64,000 nucleotides of DNA from Daphnia carinata (GCF_022539665.2 NC_081339.1:4024517-4088516), one strand, 5' to 3'. Shown: positions 48,101-60,758, counted from the stretch's first letter. The notes: generated by a model not told the origin, from the letters alone. Program-made: numbers and translations.

Positions 48101-50104
48101 TCGAATCTCATCAGAAGAACGGGCGGCCCGTCAGGGCTTTGAGAGGGGGGCCGGACTTGAATCCTCCCATGTCCGTGGAATAATTTCCCCCAGCGAATAC
48201 AAGTAGCTAGTTTCGAAATGCGTATATATTTGTCTACGTTGCATAGACATGATGGTCTTTTGAGTTGGGCAGCTGTCCGGAATGTAAACATACATGGAGT
48301 ATGTCTGTACTATGAATGAAAAGTATATAGAGCTCACGTCCGTCGCCTCCCAAGACTACGGCAATCGATCAACTGCGGTGGATCTGTCTTTCTTTTTTTT
48401 TTTTTTTTTTTTCCTCTTCTTTTGAACGATGTTCCATAGCAAATAGCTACTACTAAAAAAAAAACATCGAGCTTTTGTCCGGATGGATGTAGAGCCTTCT
48501 TTTTTCTTCCGCAGGTTATTGGATCCGACATTGAAGATCCCGACCAGGGAATGGCGTGTAGGACGTTTGATGTTTTATTCGTCGACTTGTAAATCAAGTT
48601 GCATCCGTCGTGGATAACACCAGACGACATATCAGTTTCTTCTTTTTGAAAGATTCCTTGTTTTTCCTTCCCGCAGAGAGAGAGTTCTTGGCCTTGTTAA
48701 TCTAATTGGGATTTTTCTTTTCTTGTTATTCGTGTTTGGATTTTTTTTAACGGCCATTTTTGCGCACTGCGTAGTTTGTTTCTTTGCATCTGTTTTCCAC
48801 GTGGATGGATCGCGACGGACTCTTCCGGTCTCCACCTCCGTCTGTGATAATGTCTTCACGACACTGTGCCCAGTCATTGGAAACCACTTGGCTGTCACGT
48901 TGACTAGATTGTCTGTAATAGAGTTTAGTTAAATCATGCTTCGTTTTTTTTCTTCTTATTTTGTAATCTTCTTTTTTTTTTTTTACGTGCATGTTTTTGG
49001 CAAAATCCCACAGCCAATGCCTGCGAGTTTTATTCTTCACTTCTAGACGATACTTCCGGAACTCGGAGCCATAACAGTTAAGAGACGCGACTAAAACATT
49101 TCAAGCATAAACGTCCCTATAAACTTTTCCTTTGTTTCCAGTTGAAAGACGAAATGAATGCCATGTTACTGCTGCAGTTTGGAAGTAATCGAATGAAACT
49201 AACTATTATGTACATGCCGCGGAGGCTTTGTTATTCATAGTTTTGGCTGGAGGAACGACAGAGACCTTTTACTGCATCTTGCAGACATTTACAGACGCTG
49301 AAAATTGAGAGAGAATCAAGTTAAAATCTGAATGTTGGGAAGAAACTTTGTTTTACAGCCACGTCTTTTATGTGATGCTGAATAGCAGAGAAAGGCGAGC
49401 AGTCAAGGTAAAGTTCTCAATTTCAGCGACTGTCAATGGTTAAAGGTTGTGAAGGAACCACTAACCTGTGTGTCTTGAAATGATCGGGTGTTCTGCTAGG
49501 ACTTCTTCCATTTCCTTCGGTAGATATTATTTTCGGAGTGCGTTGAGCCGTCCAATAACGTTCTCATAGCTGAGCTCATATGTCTGGATCATGTATCAAT
49601 AGAATGTCTAGCAGAAAAAAAATGCTGGTAGGGCAAAGTTTTCAATGAAAATAACAATATTCTTGGTTTTCTTTCTTTTCTACTTACCTGCCAATCTAAT
49701 GTTCATCGCTGCCACACCCATCCAGGAGGTCAAAACGGTCTTGGATGAGCGATGTTTGTTAAAAATAATTTTAGTAAGCTGTAGAATCATGAAATCGTGA
49801 AAAGGAGTAAAATTGTATGTGTACCCGCAAAAAACAATTAATTAAATTAATATTTAACGTTTCGGAGTCAACAGTACTGGCCCTAACTCTGTACATACAC
49901 AAGGATGCTATCAAATGCGAGAGGGCTATGAAAATGGCGGGAGGTGGGGTCAGCTCTCATGTGTTTCTTTGTCCCAAATGTTCTGCCAATGCAAAATTTT
50001 CTAAAGTTGCTCTTCGTTAGTTAAATATGGCTGTTGCCATTTACCAAAGTCTTTTCGTACCAGTTACACGTGAATGTAACTGTCTCTAAGTCACAGTTGC
50101 AAAA
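44204..50104. other. 5.9-kb stretch without a recognisable gene
   Basis: The first 2-3 kb is AT-rich with dozens of A, T, C and TC runs and probably contains the MYPT 3' UTR. The part from about 47.3 to 50.1 kb is less repetitive, but no frame longer than about 110 codons shows a recognisable motif on either strand. Possible contents are long UTRs, non-coding RNA or regulatory DNA; nothing specific can be supported. Confidence 0.4.
44297..44322 (+). repeat. (GA)n microsatellite
   Basis: About thirteen AG repeats in the presumed 3' UTR of MYPT, 100 bp after the exon B stop. Confidence 0.9.
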
Positions 50105-53100
50105 ATGTCTATTACATTTAGTGAAAAATCAATGAGTGAAGGCATTCAACTTACATCGACCTCGAACGGAGAAAAGGGTCTAACAGTGAAAAATTTTTAT
50201 GAGGTGTGTGACCAATCCTGAAACATGTTCAAATTTGATATTGTTGGGATGAACTTGGAAATCCTAAAGATGCCTCAATAAATATTTAGAATCAACATTT
50301 CTTGAAATGTCCTATATTATCCCTTCGTAACATACATGATTTTCTTTGACCAGCAAATTGTTTAGTTAATGTTAGCTGTAATCATACCAGTATAACGTTT
50401 GGCAGAGCAACCGCAAAATGCATCATATGTGTATAGATGCCCATGGTATTAATCTTTTTTTGTCTTTGGGTTGATTGTTCTAGGGCCTGAAATCATGTCT
50501 TAACAATCGTGAAAAAACTTATAAGGAAAAAATTGATGCACTCAGCACTGCTTGGGAGATGTTAGCTTTCTCGGATGATCAGTCTTCACCTGCAATTCTT
50601 TATTTGTACAGGTAAAACAAGTATTATTACTCATTTCATTCCTTGTGTAATTCTATTATTTTAGGGATACTATTATGCTTGTTTTACAATCTGAATGGGG
50701 AAAACTAAAATCTGTCAGCAAAACCCATTTAAAGGTCACTCTTCAAAATGCAGTGGTGAATTTGTTCAATACGCATGCTTGCCACCTGTGCCAACGTGCA
50801 TTACGTGTTGTGACCGACCCTTGGAATCATCCGGTGGTAATTAAAATAATCAATGACTTGCCCATCAGCGAGTTTGAAGGTGAGATTTGTTAAACGCTTA
50901 CTTTGTTCCTTCGTTAACACGTTTTGTGTAACAGGTCGCGATTTTTTTCTAACTGAGATGCCGATTTTATTAACTTCTCGCCTAGACAGGTTGTGCTGGG
51001 AAGATAAGTGTAAAGACCTTGCACTGAAGTTAATTACCTTTTGCAGAAAATGTTTCCAGGACTCGCGATGTCTGCTTGAGCCTGTCTGCTCATTGGTTTG
51101 CCAGCAGCTTTGGCTAGATTTACACGTTACTCTTCTTTACATCTGCAACGAAACAGATGATTTTGTTATTATGTTAGAACGCCATTTTTCGGAAGGCTAC
51201 GACCTAGTTAATCGGCTTATTAGGAGGACGGCGGAAAGTTTCAGAGAAAGCAAAGAAAATAGTGGTATTAACCGAATCTGGAGAGTACATGGCAAAGAGA
51301 CTGCTGAGTTTGCTAGTCGGTGTCTACTTAGCACCGCCTTGATCTTATGCCCACCACCAAACAACCTCTCGCTATTAGCTATCCAATTTGTAAATCTGCA
51401 AATAATGCATCGGAAATCCAATCAAGACATTACAACTGAATTGCACAAGTTGATAAACAACGATCAACTGAAGAAGATGGTGACACCGGCTCATTTGTAT
51501 GTTCTCGGCGCATCTCTGTCTAATGCGGTAATTAGTTCAAGTGAATATTGCAGTGCACGCCATGGCATGTAATTCTCAAATTTCTATCCTCGTATGACGC
51601 CATGACGAATTTTCAGTTTCCAGGTGATTTCAAAGCATTTGCTGTCGAACTGTACATCGAAGCGGTGGCTGCTGATCTCAACAACCTCGAAAGCCAAAAG
51701 TTAAATCAAAACGGAGAAGAAATCAAAATTGCAGAGATTGGTTTAGCTACAGCATTTTCCAAATTAGCCGAGTTCGTTCGTGCCAACCTGAGGATCTGCA
51801 GAGAAATTGCTTTGACAGCTTTCTCACTTCACCCCACGAAGGAGCGCTTCGATAAGCTGGAAGAGCTCGTACGTGAACAAATCGCCAAGGAAAAATCGGA
51901 ATTCTCTACTTTAACAAAGAGCCCTAGCGAAATAGTTGAAAGGGAAACTGAAATGGCAAGCAACTTGCGCCTAGAGAAGGAAAACCAATTGCCCTATTCT
52001 TATTCGGATGCCATTGCTTTGGGTCTTTCCGAACCTGTTATCCGTGACCTTGCCAGTATAGTGCACAGTGTTCGATGGGACGTTCTAACCTGGAAAAATG
52101 GATGGAAAGAATTGGAACCCCTCTGTCGGCGGTACATGGTTGATAAGGAGAATATGCGATCCGTTACGAAAGAATTGCTTTTTCTTAAAGTCGACTACAA
52201 TCAGTTCAAAGACATGCCTCGGCAGGAACGCGACGTGAATTGGGGCATTGAAAAGGGATACGAAAAGTGTCTAGAATCACGGGTACGATTCAGAAAAAAT
52301 TCCCGTTGCAAACGAAAACTAAAACGGAAGTCGCAATCTCGTACTAAATTGGGAGTACTGGCAAGAAAGAAGTCCCTCAAGTCTAGGTCTTTTACACGTG
52401 GCCGATCAAAGCAAAAAACCGTCACAAAGAGAAGGATTCGAATGCATCATGCAACCGAGTCAGCCGCATCCTCCACTGCTGTAAATAGTGATGTCGGCTC
52501 ACAGGAAGGCAACGTGACACCTGAAATCAACATGATATCAGGAGGTGTGAAGCGGTCTGCGAGAATCAAAACCAGAAAGGTTTGTTGTAAAATTGGGGTA
52601 CACCATTAAAATTCTTTGTAATAAGGAGAGAATCTAATTATTATATCTTACATTTTTTAGCTCAGGAATGCCAGATTGCTTCAAGAAGCACCCTCTTTGG
52701 TTAAAAGACTACGTGAAATCCGATTGAAACCTGAAAATATGGAACTATGGCAAACTCTTTGTGTAACGCCAGGAGCTAGTCAATCTACTATTCGCGTTCC
52801 GGCAGAACCACCTAGGAAAGGCGAGCAGGAGTGTTCAGGATCTGCATATGAAAACGATCCGAGCCACTTTGCTCCCATGCTTAGCACACTGGATATGCAA
52901 CCCCGAGTCGTTCTGACAAGAATTTCGATCCCCGGCAAAAGTAACGAGCGTTCCAAGGCCTCGGGAAATAACATATCCTTTTGTGGCTCCGATAGCGAGG
53001 AATTCCATTTGGTTGTAGAAAATGCAACAACAAACAAAACAAAACAAAATTCTGTGGAGGTGAAGTGATATTAAAGTTATTAGTTTTTCTACGAGAACCA

Positions 53101-55042
53101 AAGAAGAGATAATGTTTTCCTTTTTGTTCCTTTTTCCTTGCAGGGAATTACTCATCCCAACGAAAAGGTGATGGAATTAAAAGGCTTTACTGAAAACATT
53201 CTTGAAGAAAGGTACAACGAGGTTTCCTGTAGTACACCTCGAATTTGTAGTCCCAAAGGAAATGGTACCGAGGACAGGGTCGCCGTGCAAAAGCAAGAAG
53301 AGCCTTCATCGAGTACTTTCAACTCCCTCTTGTCTTTGCATGATGACCCCAACGATTTAGCACGTTCCATTGGTGACATCCATTTAACACCATTCACAAG
53401 CTTCCCCGATTTTGCTACATGTTATTCTGATCCAGATCCACTGCTTCCGTCCTCGCCTTCAGTAGTTAGCTTTTCTCTATCTCCGTATCAGTCGGAGGGC
53501 GATAGTAGCGGTGACGTATCACAGCTTGATACAGCTGAATTGTTATCTGGAGATCATGAGCTACAAAACCGTTCAATCAATTCATCGTCTTCTGATGGCC
53601 AGGATGATCTTTCGTTCTTCACTCCCTCGCCTATCTCCGCAAATTTTCCCACTGAAGACGACACAGAAGCTTGCCCGCCGACGTTACAACTTGATGTTCC
53701 ACCAAGCGAGCAGCATCAAACGAGGGAAGAATCGCACCCGGTACCAGGAAAGCGCCGCAAACTGGACTCTACGGCCAGCGGAAGTGATGGTGCAGCTGTG
53801 CTTCTGCCATGTTCACCCCAACCAAACCAGCTACGCAAACAGTAAACAAACAAAAAAATTGTTAAATTCTTGTGTTTTCTTAGTTAAAAGGAACGCACGT
53901 GCCTGTGCCTCTGTTGTTCCGAAACACTAGGCATTCACAATCTACCTTCATTTGCAACAAAGATTAATGCGACCCTTTTTCGCAATAAACATTCATCGTT
54001 AATTTAATTGATTGGAGACTAGCCAAAAATTTTTTACGTTATACAATTTTTTTAAATTAATGTTTCCTGTTGTTTTCTACCTGCAGAAGGGAACGACAGT
54101 GGTGCCCAAAATGTGGTTTTCCTGTATCTGATACTAACCGAAACAAATTTGAGAGTCAGAATGAGCACAACGCGCCTGCCGAACCATTTTTACCACATAA
54201 ATCTTCTGGCATCCATGAACATCTTTTCGAAGACTGTAAAAAAATTCAGAACTCCAATCAAGGATTTCTTGCTTGGATAAAGTGGCTTCAGTTGAAATTA
54301 AATCCTGAGGATTCGTCCAACAGTACAGTCGTTACTGAATATGGAAGGGGTCACAACGAATCCAGTTCCGGCCTGCTTGAAGATCTCAATGTTCTTATAG
54401 CCCAGTATTATTTTATTTTATTTTCCTGTTTGTTCACGCAAAGTTTTCCATTGGATTTTTTTAATTTTATTAGGTTATGTGACAAATCCAAAGAGACGAG
54501 CGCAGCCCATGGAATGGCTTGTGATTGCCTACGATTGTACTGCAAGGCTCCTTTGGCACCTATGTCAAACGATGGATCATTATTGAACCTGTTCGACTGG
54601 TTTCGACTTCTAATTTTTCAACCAGAAGCCCTTTCGGATGATACAAATAAATGTAACATATCACTACTCTCTCATTTTAAATTTTTATTAATAAGGTTTT
54701 TTTTTCTCTCTTATCTTCAGCTTATGTCAACGTCCTTGCATTCCTCATTTTATTGTTAACTGAAGAACAATCCAACCCAAGTATAAGTAATCGCCTCGAC
54801 ATAATTGAACACAATTTTGGGAGCGCAGAGAATGGTAAAGTAAAGAGTAGCAAAGAAATATGCCGTAAGATTTTCTTTTTTTGTGTATATTTATGTATAT
54901 AATGTTGTGATTACCAGCGTTCGTAGAATCACAAACTCAGCCATCAGAGAAGCGGGAATCTCGAGAAGACAACTGTTCAGGATTCGCAATTCGCAGAAAG
55001 AATCAACGAAGGAAAACTAGGATCGATGTGGTGATGCCATAA
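50105..55042 (+). CDS. Large protein resembling the N-terminal part of RLF/ZNF292
   Basis: Eleven exons (50105-50203, 50484-50611, 50665-50879, 50935-51527, 51617-52579, 52661-53059, 53144-53841, 54087-54404, 54474-54652, 54721-54864, 54918-55042) give 1286 residues. The first 500 are alpha-helical and cysteine-rich (DFFLTEMPILLTSRLDRLCW, KCKDLALKLITFCRKCFQ, LLSTALILCPPPNNLSLLAI). This is like the helical repeat region that precedes the zinc fingers of RLF/ZNF292. A basic region follows (RCKRKLKRKSQSRTKL), probably nuclear. Then comes a long Ser/Pro-rich acidic region (SFSLSPYQSEGDSSGDVSQL). One CPKC pair sits near residue 1038 (RQWCPKCGFPV), without a clear second pair. No C2H2 array is present. 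The family call is tentative; the gene structure is well supported. Confidence 0.6.
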
Positions 55043-55335
55043 TAGTAGGGAAAAAATCAAAATGGCTAAAATTAAATTGAGCAACTGTTAATCTAGAGTG
55101 AGTGAAATGAACGTGCTAATCTGGGCTACATCTTTGTCGGTTTTTACTTGATTTGAGCGTTTATTTTCAATTCAGATTTCATTAACAACTATTGCCAGCA
55201 AATCCGTAAAAAGCAATAATATTTGCCTCTGCCGGAAATGGAAGATGGAAAGTGATACTACGGTTGTAAAGATAGCCATTCGCACATCGCTGCTGATCGC
55301 TGCTTCATCCCGAAGTCAAAGTATTAAATAAAGTG

Positions 55336-56870
55336 ATGCAGGAGGCCGAAGCTCTGGAACGCGAACAGAAACGGATCGAGCAGGAAATTCAGCGATTGAG
55401 CGCCGGATCTGTTCTCTACCTGCGGAAGATACCCAACAAACCGTCGCACCCTTACACCCCGCCGGGCCAGGCGCTCAGTTGGCAGAAGATACGCTCTCCA
55501 GCCGTGGCTGAAAATAAGCAAATCATTCCGAAATCCAAGGAAGATGTAGCCCGATATTGCCGACGTTTTATCGAATACCTGCTCGATCACGATACAGAGC
55601 CAGATGTGAACATCCCCAATGAATTGCTCACGTTCGATCATCCGTTACGAGCCGATCAGCCCGCCGAATGCCAAATGAATTGCCGGGCATTTTTGTCCAT
55701 CCTGGCCGATTTGTCACGTCTCCACTTGCCCGAGTTGTTAAAACGAGCCACGTTTATGTTGAATCAGATATTTATTCAAAACATTAAGAATTCTGGCTAC
55801 ATAAAACTAACACCCGTTCAGAAAGCTTCAGTTGCAGTTATCCTTGCCTAAAGAGATTTAATTGCTTGTGCTGTCATGGGCTACGGCAAAACGGTAATGC
55901 AATTAATTAACGCTGTGTAATTTTGAAACGTTGATGACCTCACACTGACTTAATTCGAATGGGTCGGTATGAACTGGGTAAGTTGAACTAAAAATAATTT
56001 TGAATGGGCACGCCGGTGATTGCGACTACCAAAAGGTCCAAGTGCATCTAAGATACTCAACAAACCCTTTGTGATATTCGTTGATTAAGTCATCTAAAAT
56101 TTAAATTTTTTCATGTAGGCGGCGTACTTGGTACCGGTTATGAACATATTGTTAGAACAAGGTGTTGCTGGTGCGTCTCATGTCATGGGGCAAAAGCCAG
56201 AAGTTGTAATTGTCGCACCCGCGCGTGAATTGGCCATTCAAATTCACCGCGAGGCGTGTAAATTCTCCTACAATTCGGTTTTAAAGTCTGATTATATATC
56301 GAGGAACTGTCACGAGCCATCAGCGGTCAAATCTTCAAGCTGGGTGAAATATTCTTTTCGCGACCGCGGGGCGACTCAAGGATTGTCTCTACCGTGGAGT
56401 ATTTGTCTTCTCGGGGGTCAGTCTTAAAATTTTGGACGAAGCTGATCGAATGCTTGATATGGGTTTCGTCCCCAATGTTGAAAAAATTATCAACCATCTA
56501 ACGATGCATCCGAAAGTATGTTCTCGATGGCTTTTGAGTATAAGATTTGACTGGTGTAATACTATTTGTTTCTCTGTAGGGAATCCGTCGTGTTTGTATG
56601 TGTTCGGCTACATTCCCAGATAAAGTACAAGCGCTGGCTGCGACGTACATGGAAGACCACATATTCGTCACAACAGGCATTGTCGGTGGCACCAATCCGG
56701 ATGTTGAACAGCTGTTTTTTCAGTGATCGATAAGAGATAAGAGAGCTAAACTGATCGAGGTTTTGAAATAGAAGCGCTGGCTGCGACGTACATGGAAGAC
56801 TACATATGCGTCACAACAGGCATTGGTCGGTGGCACTAATCCGGATGTTGACGAAACCAAATAACGCTGC
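55336..56870 (+). pseudogene. Broken vasa-like DEAD-box helicase, fused to an unrelated upstream frame
   Basis: An open frame at 55336-55851 starts MQEAEALEREQKRIEQEIQR and is unlike any helicase N-terminus. It runs into a Q-motif (NIKNSGYIKLTPVQKAS) and stops where AKRD is expected (A-stop-RD at 55849-55851). After it come RDLIACAVMGYGKT (motif I decayed from TGSGKT), intron-like sequence, AAYLVPVMNILLEQ, VIVAPARELAIQIHREACKFSY (Ia) and a frameshift near 56287. A second stop is at 56345-56347, then ATAGRLKD (Ib), ILDEADRMLDMGFVPNVEKI (II), an intron, and VCMCSATFPDKVQALAATYM (III). It ends in IVGGTNPDVEQLFFQ and further stops. The helicase C-terminal domain is absent. The DVEQ ending points to Vasa rather than DDX3. 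It cannot make a helicase. Confidence 0.88.
56631..56851 (+). repeat. Direct duplication inside the DEAD-box pseudogene
   Basis: The segment 56631-56707 (from gcgctggctgcgacgtacat to ggatgttga) is repeated at 56774-56851 with a few substitutions and a one-base insertion. The offset is about 143 bp. Confidence 0.9.
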
Positions 56871-56899
56871 CAGATGGGTGATAATGAGCCCTAAATTAT

Positions 56900-57745
56900 G
56901 GCAATCAGTTTTACCCCCAAAAAAAATATACAAGTCTTTTTCTGTTGTACTGCTATCGCCACCTAACGGTCAGATTTCTAGTTAATTCTCTACATACATT
57001 GACCTAATATTTCTGCTGTGTCGCGCTGCTCCTAATATGGTGTGTTTGCAAGGATTTCCTTCAGTGAAAATGAGTAATGCCAGTAGAACCTCTTCGTTTC
57101 TTCACAAAAAAGTTTGGCTTAAGAAAAAAAAATAAGACTTCTTTGGATTGAAAAATGATAGATGTGTGAGTATACACATGACTTTCGGTATTTAGATATT
57201 AACAAACTCACTATCGAAAGAAATAAACTTTTTTTTTAAACAATTTTTACAATTTTCTATGTGACACCAAGACATGGCAGACATGGATTGGATAATATGG
57301 TTACTTGAAAACTGGATTTGCAAATGCAGAACAGCTGACTTATGTTTCACATGTCACTTGGAGATTTTACAGGCAAAATTTCTCGTAACTCAGCATTTGG
57401 TACCATCTTTACTATAATTTTATACAGTATCCTGCATAGTATCCTGCGTTCTCATTAATAAAGATTTAAATACTTTTATAGATTGACATATCAGTGAGAA
57501 AGGTTCAGTTTAGTTCGTCATATTGTAGTTTCACCCCATCTGCACCAACGGCAATCCGTTTTACCCAAAATCAAAAAAAATATCAGTCTTTTTTTCTGTT
57601 TCACTGCTCTCGCCACCTCCCGGTCAGATTTCTAGGTAATTCTCTACATACACTCACCGAATTTTTCTCCTGCATCGCGCTAGCGCTGTAACGTACTTTG
57701 CGTCGTCAGGATATTTCGTCATATTGTGGTTTCACCCCATCTATC
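56900..57745 (+). repeat. Two diverged copies of a roughly 135-bp repeat
   Basis: 56900-57035 and 57550-57690 share ggcaatc-gttttaccc, an A-run, cgccacct-cggtcagatttc and aattctctacataca in the same order and orientation. The second copy is itself flanked by direct repeats containing ttcgtcatattgt-gtttca (about 57514-57545 and 57715-57745). Confidence 0.75.
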
Positions 57746-59697
57746 ATTTGTACCAATTGTAGATATTTTCCCTAACAAGTCTTCATGTTTACATTCTTGC
57801 CAGTGGTGCTGATATTTTTTTTATCACAACCACTTGTTTCAGCTGTTCCTAGTATTGAAGTATTACTTATGCAAGTACTTAGAGAGGGCTGCCCGTTACA
57901 AAAGAAGAGCTTATCACGGTATGTTATGAAATAAATAGATTTTTAAAGAAAGAAAACTTTTAACCTGTCCTATTCCTCATAGATGATGTGATGGTATCTT
58001 TGCAAAACTGGAAAAAATTCTGTGCTGTGGGGGCCTTAAGTATGTGCTCAAAATTTTGAAAAATGTGAACTGCAAAAACAGTTGATCAGAATTTTGAACG
58101 TCAAAAGTACTTATTTCTGGAAAATCAGTTAATCTACATCCTGATTTTCTGCTGTTTCATCAGTCACTATGCAGTGTGTTTGGACAACGGAAGCATTCTT
58201 GAATCAGACTGCTTCAGTTTATATCGAAGATGTATTGCTTGTCATGCCCGGTGACCAACTTCACAGGACTATGTTGTAAGTTACTATCACTTAACAAAGC
58301 CAAATAGGTGTAACAAAATGCAATTTTATAAATTTTTTATACAGAATTATTTTACTGCTTTGTTTTTTGTTGTACATTGTACAGCAAATTTAGATTACAT
58401 GCCTAGCATGAAAGAGATCAAGTATATTACCGAAATTCGCTATCTCAATTCGCGAATTCCGAACTCATCTTCAGTCTGTCATTCTGATGCAGGGGTCCTG
58501 AAAGAAGTTGGAACGTTTTGAACCGTCTCAGCCAATAAGTCTGTCTTTTTTTTTTTGTGCCTGGAAACCCATGATTACAACTAATTCAAATGCCATTTAT
58601 TGTGTTATTTGCATAGGTATTAGAAAATGGAAGTCGCTTAATGATGAGTTTCTTCGCTGCCCGTCAACTTACCATCCAAGCAAGCACTGTCTGTCAAACC
58701 ATTAGCCGAATACAATTAATACCAGTAGTTCACCAAAACAAGAGGTAAAGAAGGATTGCACAGATCCTTATTGAATATATATTGATAGACAAACATTTAA
58801 AAATTGATTCATATTTCGTTTTCTTTAAATAGGTTAAGAATCATACTGAATAAAAAGAGGTATCCAGTCGAACCAAATTTCATAATAACGGTTGGAAGCC
58901 CGAAGGAATTTTTGAAAAATGCTTCCTGCCCATTATCTTCAGTCGTTGCTGCAGCCCGAAAACAAAGTATTAAAAGTTATATAAATTGAAGTGCATATCT
59001 GGGCTCCCTTCTTTTCTGTGGCCCCGTTTCCCTTAAATTTTTAATAAGCCCGTAGGGGGTCATGCCCCTACTGTGATCAGCAGTAAACGGTTGTGAGTGC
59101 GCTGTCCGGAAAGGGGACGTGGGGGTCCCCATGGTTCGATGATATCATTGGAGGGCTGTGGGGCTGCCCAAAAATCCGAATTAACGGTTAATCGCTCACG
59201 TAAAAGCTTGTCCGCGACCTTCGCTCTTCTTCCGGCTTCTCTTAGCCACGCACCGGGTAATCTCCCCGGTGAGTCAACTGAGGTAGTGTCTCCCCCTACC
59301 TTGGTTGACAGCAACTTTGAAATCGGATATTTTGCCCTTTCAAAGTTGCAAGTGTTTAAATTGTGCTGAATATTGTCAATACAAATTCTTTAAAAAAAAA
59401 AATCGAAACTTATCTTTTTTACTTTCGTGAAGTTTCTCTGTTTACTGGTGTGAACATTTCCTTGCTTAATTCGCAATGTCATTTTATGCACATACACGTT
59501 ATATTTTCAATTTATGCTGCGCCTTATGGGAGAATATTTCGTCGTTATTCGATTTCATTATTTATGGAATGATGCACTTTAATCTCACTTCATGGAGATT
59601 CTACAACTTTTAGTGCACTAATGATGTTGGATTGTATACATACATAGTATGTCAAATTTGACATTTTGAGATACATATATTTATTTAATTTCACTTT
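57746..59697. other. Repeat-rich stretch, no gene called
   Basis: Contains short plus-strand frames with splice-like boundaries (58170-58275, 58390-58520, 58804-58989) that do not join into anything recognisable. A GC-richer block (59040-59330) looks like a transposon fragment. No assignment is possible. Confidence 0.3.
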
Positions 59698-59767
59698 GAC
59701 TCTTTGGGGAATTGAACCCTTGAATTCTGGCGTGCGACGCCGATGCTCAACCATAGAGCCATGAGTC
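59698..59767 (-). tRNA. tRNA-like sequence, probably a pseudogene
   Basis: On the minus strand a 5-bp acceptor pairing (GACTC/GAGTC) is followed by an A-box (TGGCTCTATGGTTGAGC) with a 4-bp D-stem GCTC/GAGC. An anticodon loop GTCGCAC (anticodon CGC, which would be alanine) has mismatches in its stem. The B-box is GGTTCAATTCC. The T-stem keeps only three pairs. It is degenerate for a working tRNA and lies among repeats. Confidence 0.45.
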
Positions 59768-59964
59768 TTGTCAAGTAGGTAACTATTTTTCCATGTCTTT
59801 TGAAGGAAACCTATTTGCACTTGTAATAATATTGTTGTGCGTCCCAACTCAATTTAATATTTCCGTCTCGGAATGTCACCTATAAATACAATAGAGTAAT
59901 TCAGTTTTTGGACAAAGAAATATTGTCTACAATGGGAACCATAACTCAATCCTCTGGCACAGAG

Positions 59965-60036
59965 GATCCATACGTGATTCGAACTCTTGACTTTTGATGC
60001 TCGTAGTCAGACGCTCTACCTCAGAGCTATTAGTAT
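59965..60036 (-). tRNA. Second tRNA-like sequence, probably a pseudogene
   Basis: On the minus strand an A-box TAGCTCTGAGGTAGAGC with D-stem GCTC/GAGC is followed by an anticodon loop CTACGAG (anticodon ACG, which would be arginine) and a B-box GAGTTCGAATCAC. The anticodon and T-stems pair poorly. It lies 200 bp from the first tRNA-like sequence, on the same strand. Confidence 0.4.
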
Positions 60037-60361
60037 TACATAATTTCCCGTAGCGTGCTAATAAGTTACAGCGTAACGTAAAATAAGAAAAAGTCGGGTT
60101 TATTTTTAAACCTGACTGTACATCAAATGGCCGTGTATGATAAGGTTATAATAATAGTATGTGGTATATCTTCATGCTATGATCTATATTTACCAGGTAT
60201 ACCTTCCCATTAGCGTGATACATAATGCTAATACTCTCTGTTAACGAAGTAGTGTCATTAGTAATAACTCAAACAACAATAAAATAAACAAACAAGCACG
60301 AAAGAAGCCACTACACCATTTTGTATATGGTCATAATGCTTAAAATGTTTGGCATATTAAT

Positions 60362-60758
60362 GTTCATTTTTTAGTTTTTGCGAAATTGAAAAAAAAATTA
60401 CCGGAAGTGACCAGAAGTAGACTATATCTCCAGAAATACTGGGCCCACAACAAAACAAATTTGATTTTCGTGATCCTCGTGAAATTTAAGGTGTGTCTAA
60501 CCTATTTTGACCTGTTTTTGGCGAAAAGTCCAATTTGGCCAAAATCGCGATTTTTCCTGAACTATAGTTCAGGGAAATTTGCGATTTTTGACGATTTTCG
60601 GGTATTTTCTACTGACACATGGAATCGACCCCAAATTTCACGAGAATTACCAAAATGTGGTTCTTTTTTCATTCAGACCAACAGATAGTGAGTTATTAAG
60701 CAATTTCAAACCGGAAGTTATACCGAAAATTAAAATTTCGCAAATTTAAAAAATGAAC
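60362..60758. mobile_element. Candidate MITE with imperfect terminal inverted repeats
   Basis: The left end gttcattttttagtttttgc and the right end, read on the other strand as gttcattttttaaatttgc, match over about 25 bp including GCGAAATT. The interior has further inverted symmetry: a perfect 18-bp palindrome cctgaactatagttcagg at 60556-60573, flanked by AT-rich arms containing gcgattttt. No transposase is present. Target duplications are not clear. Confidence 0.6.
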
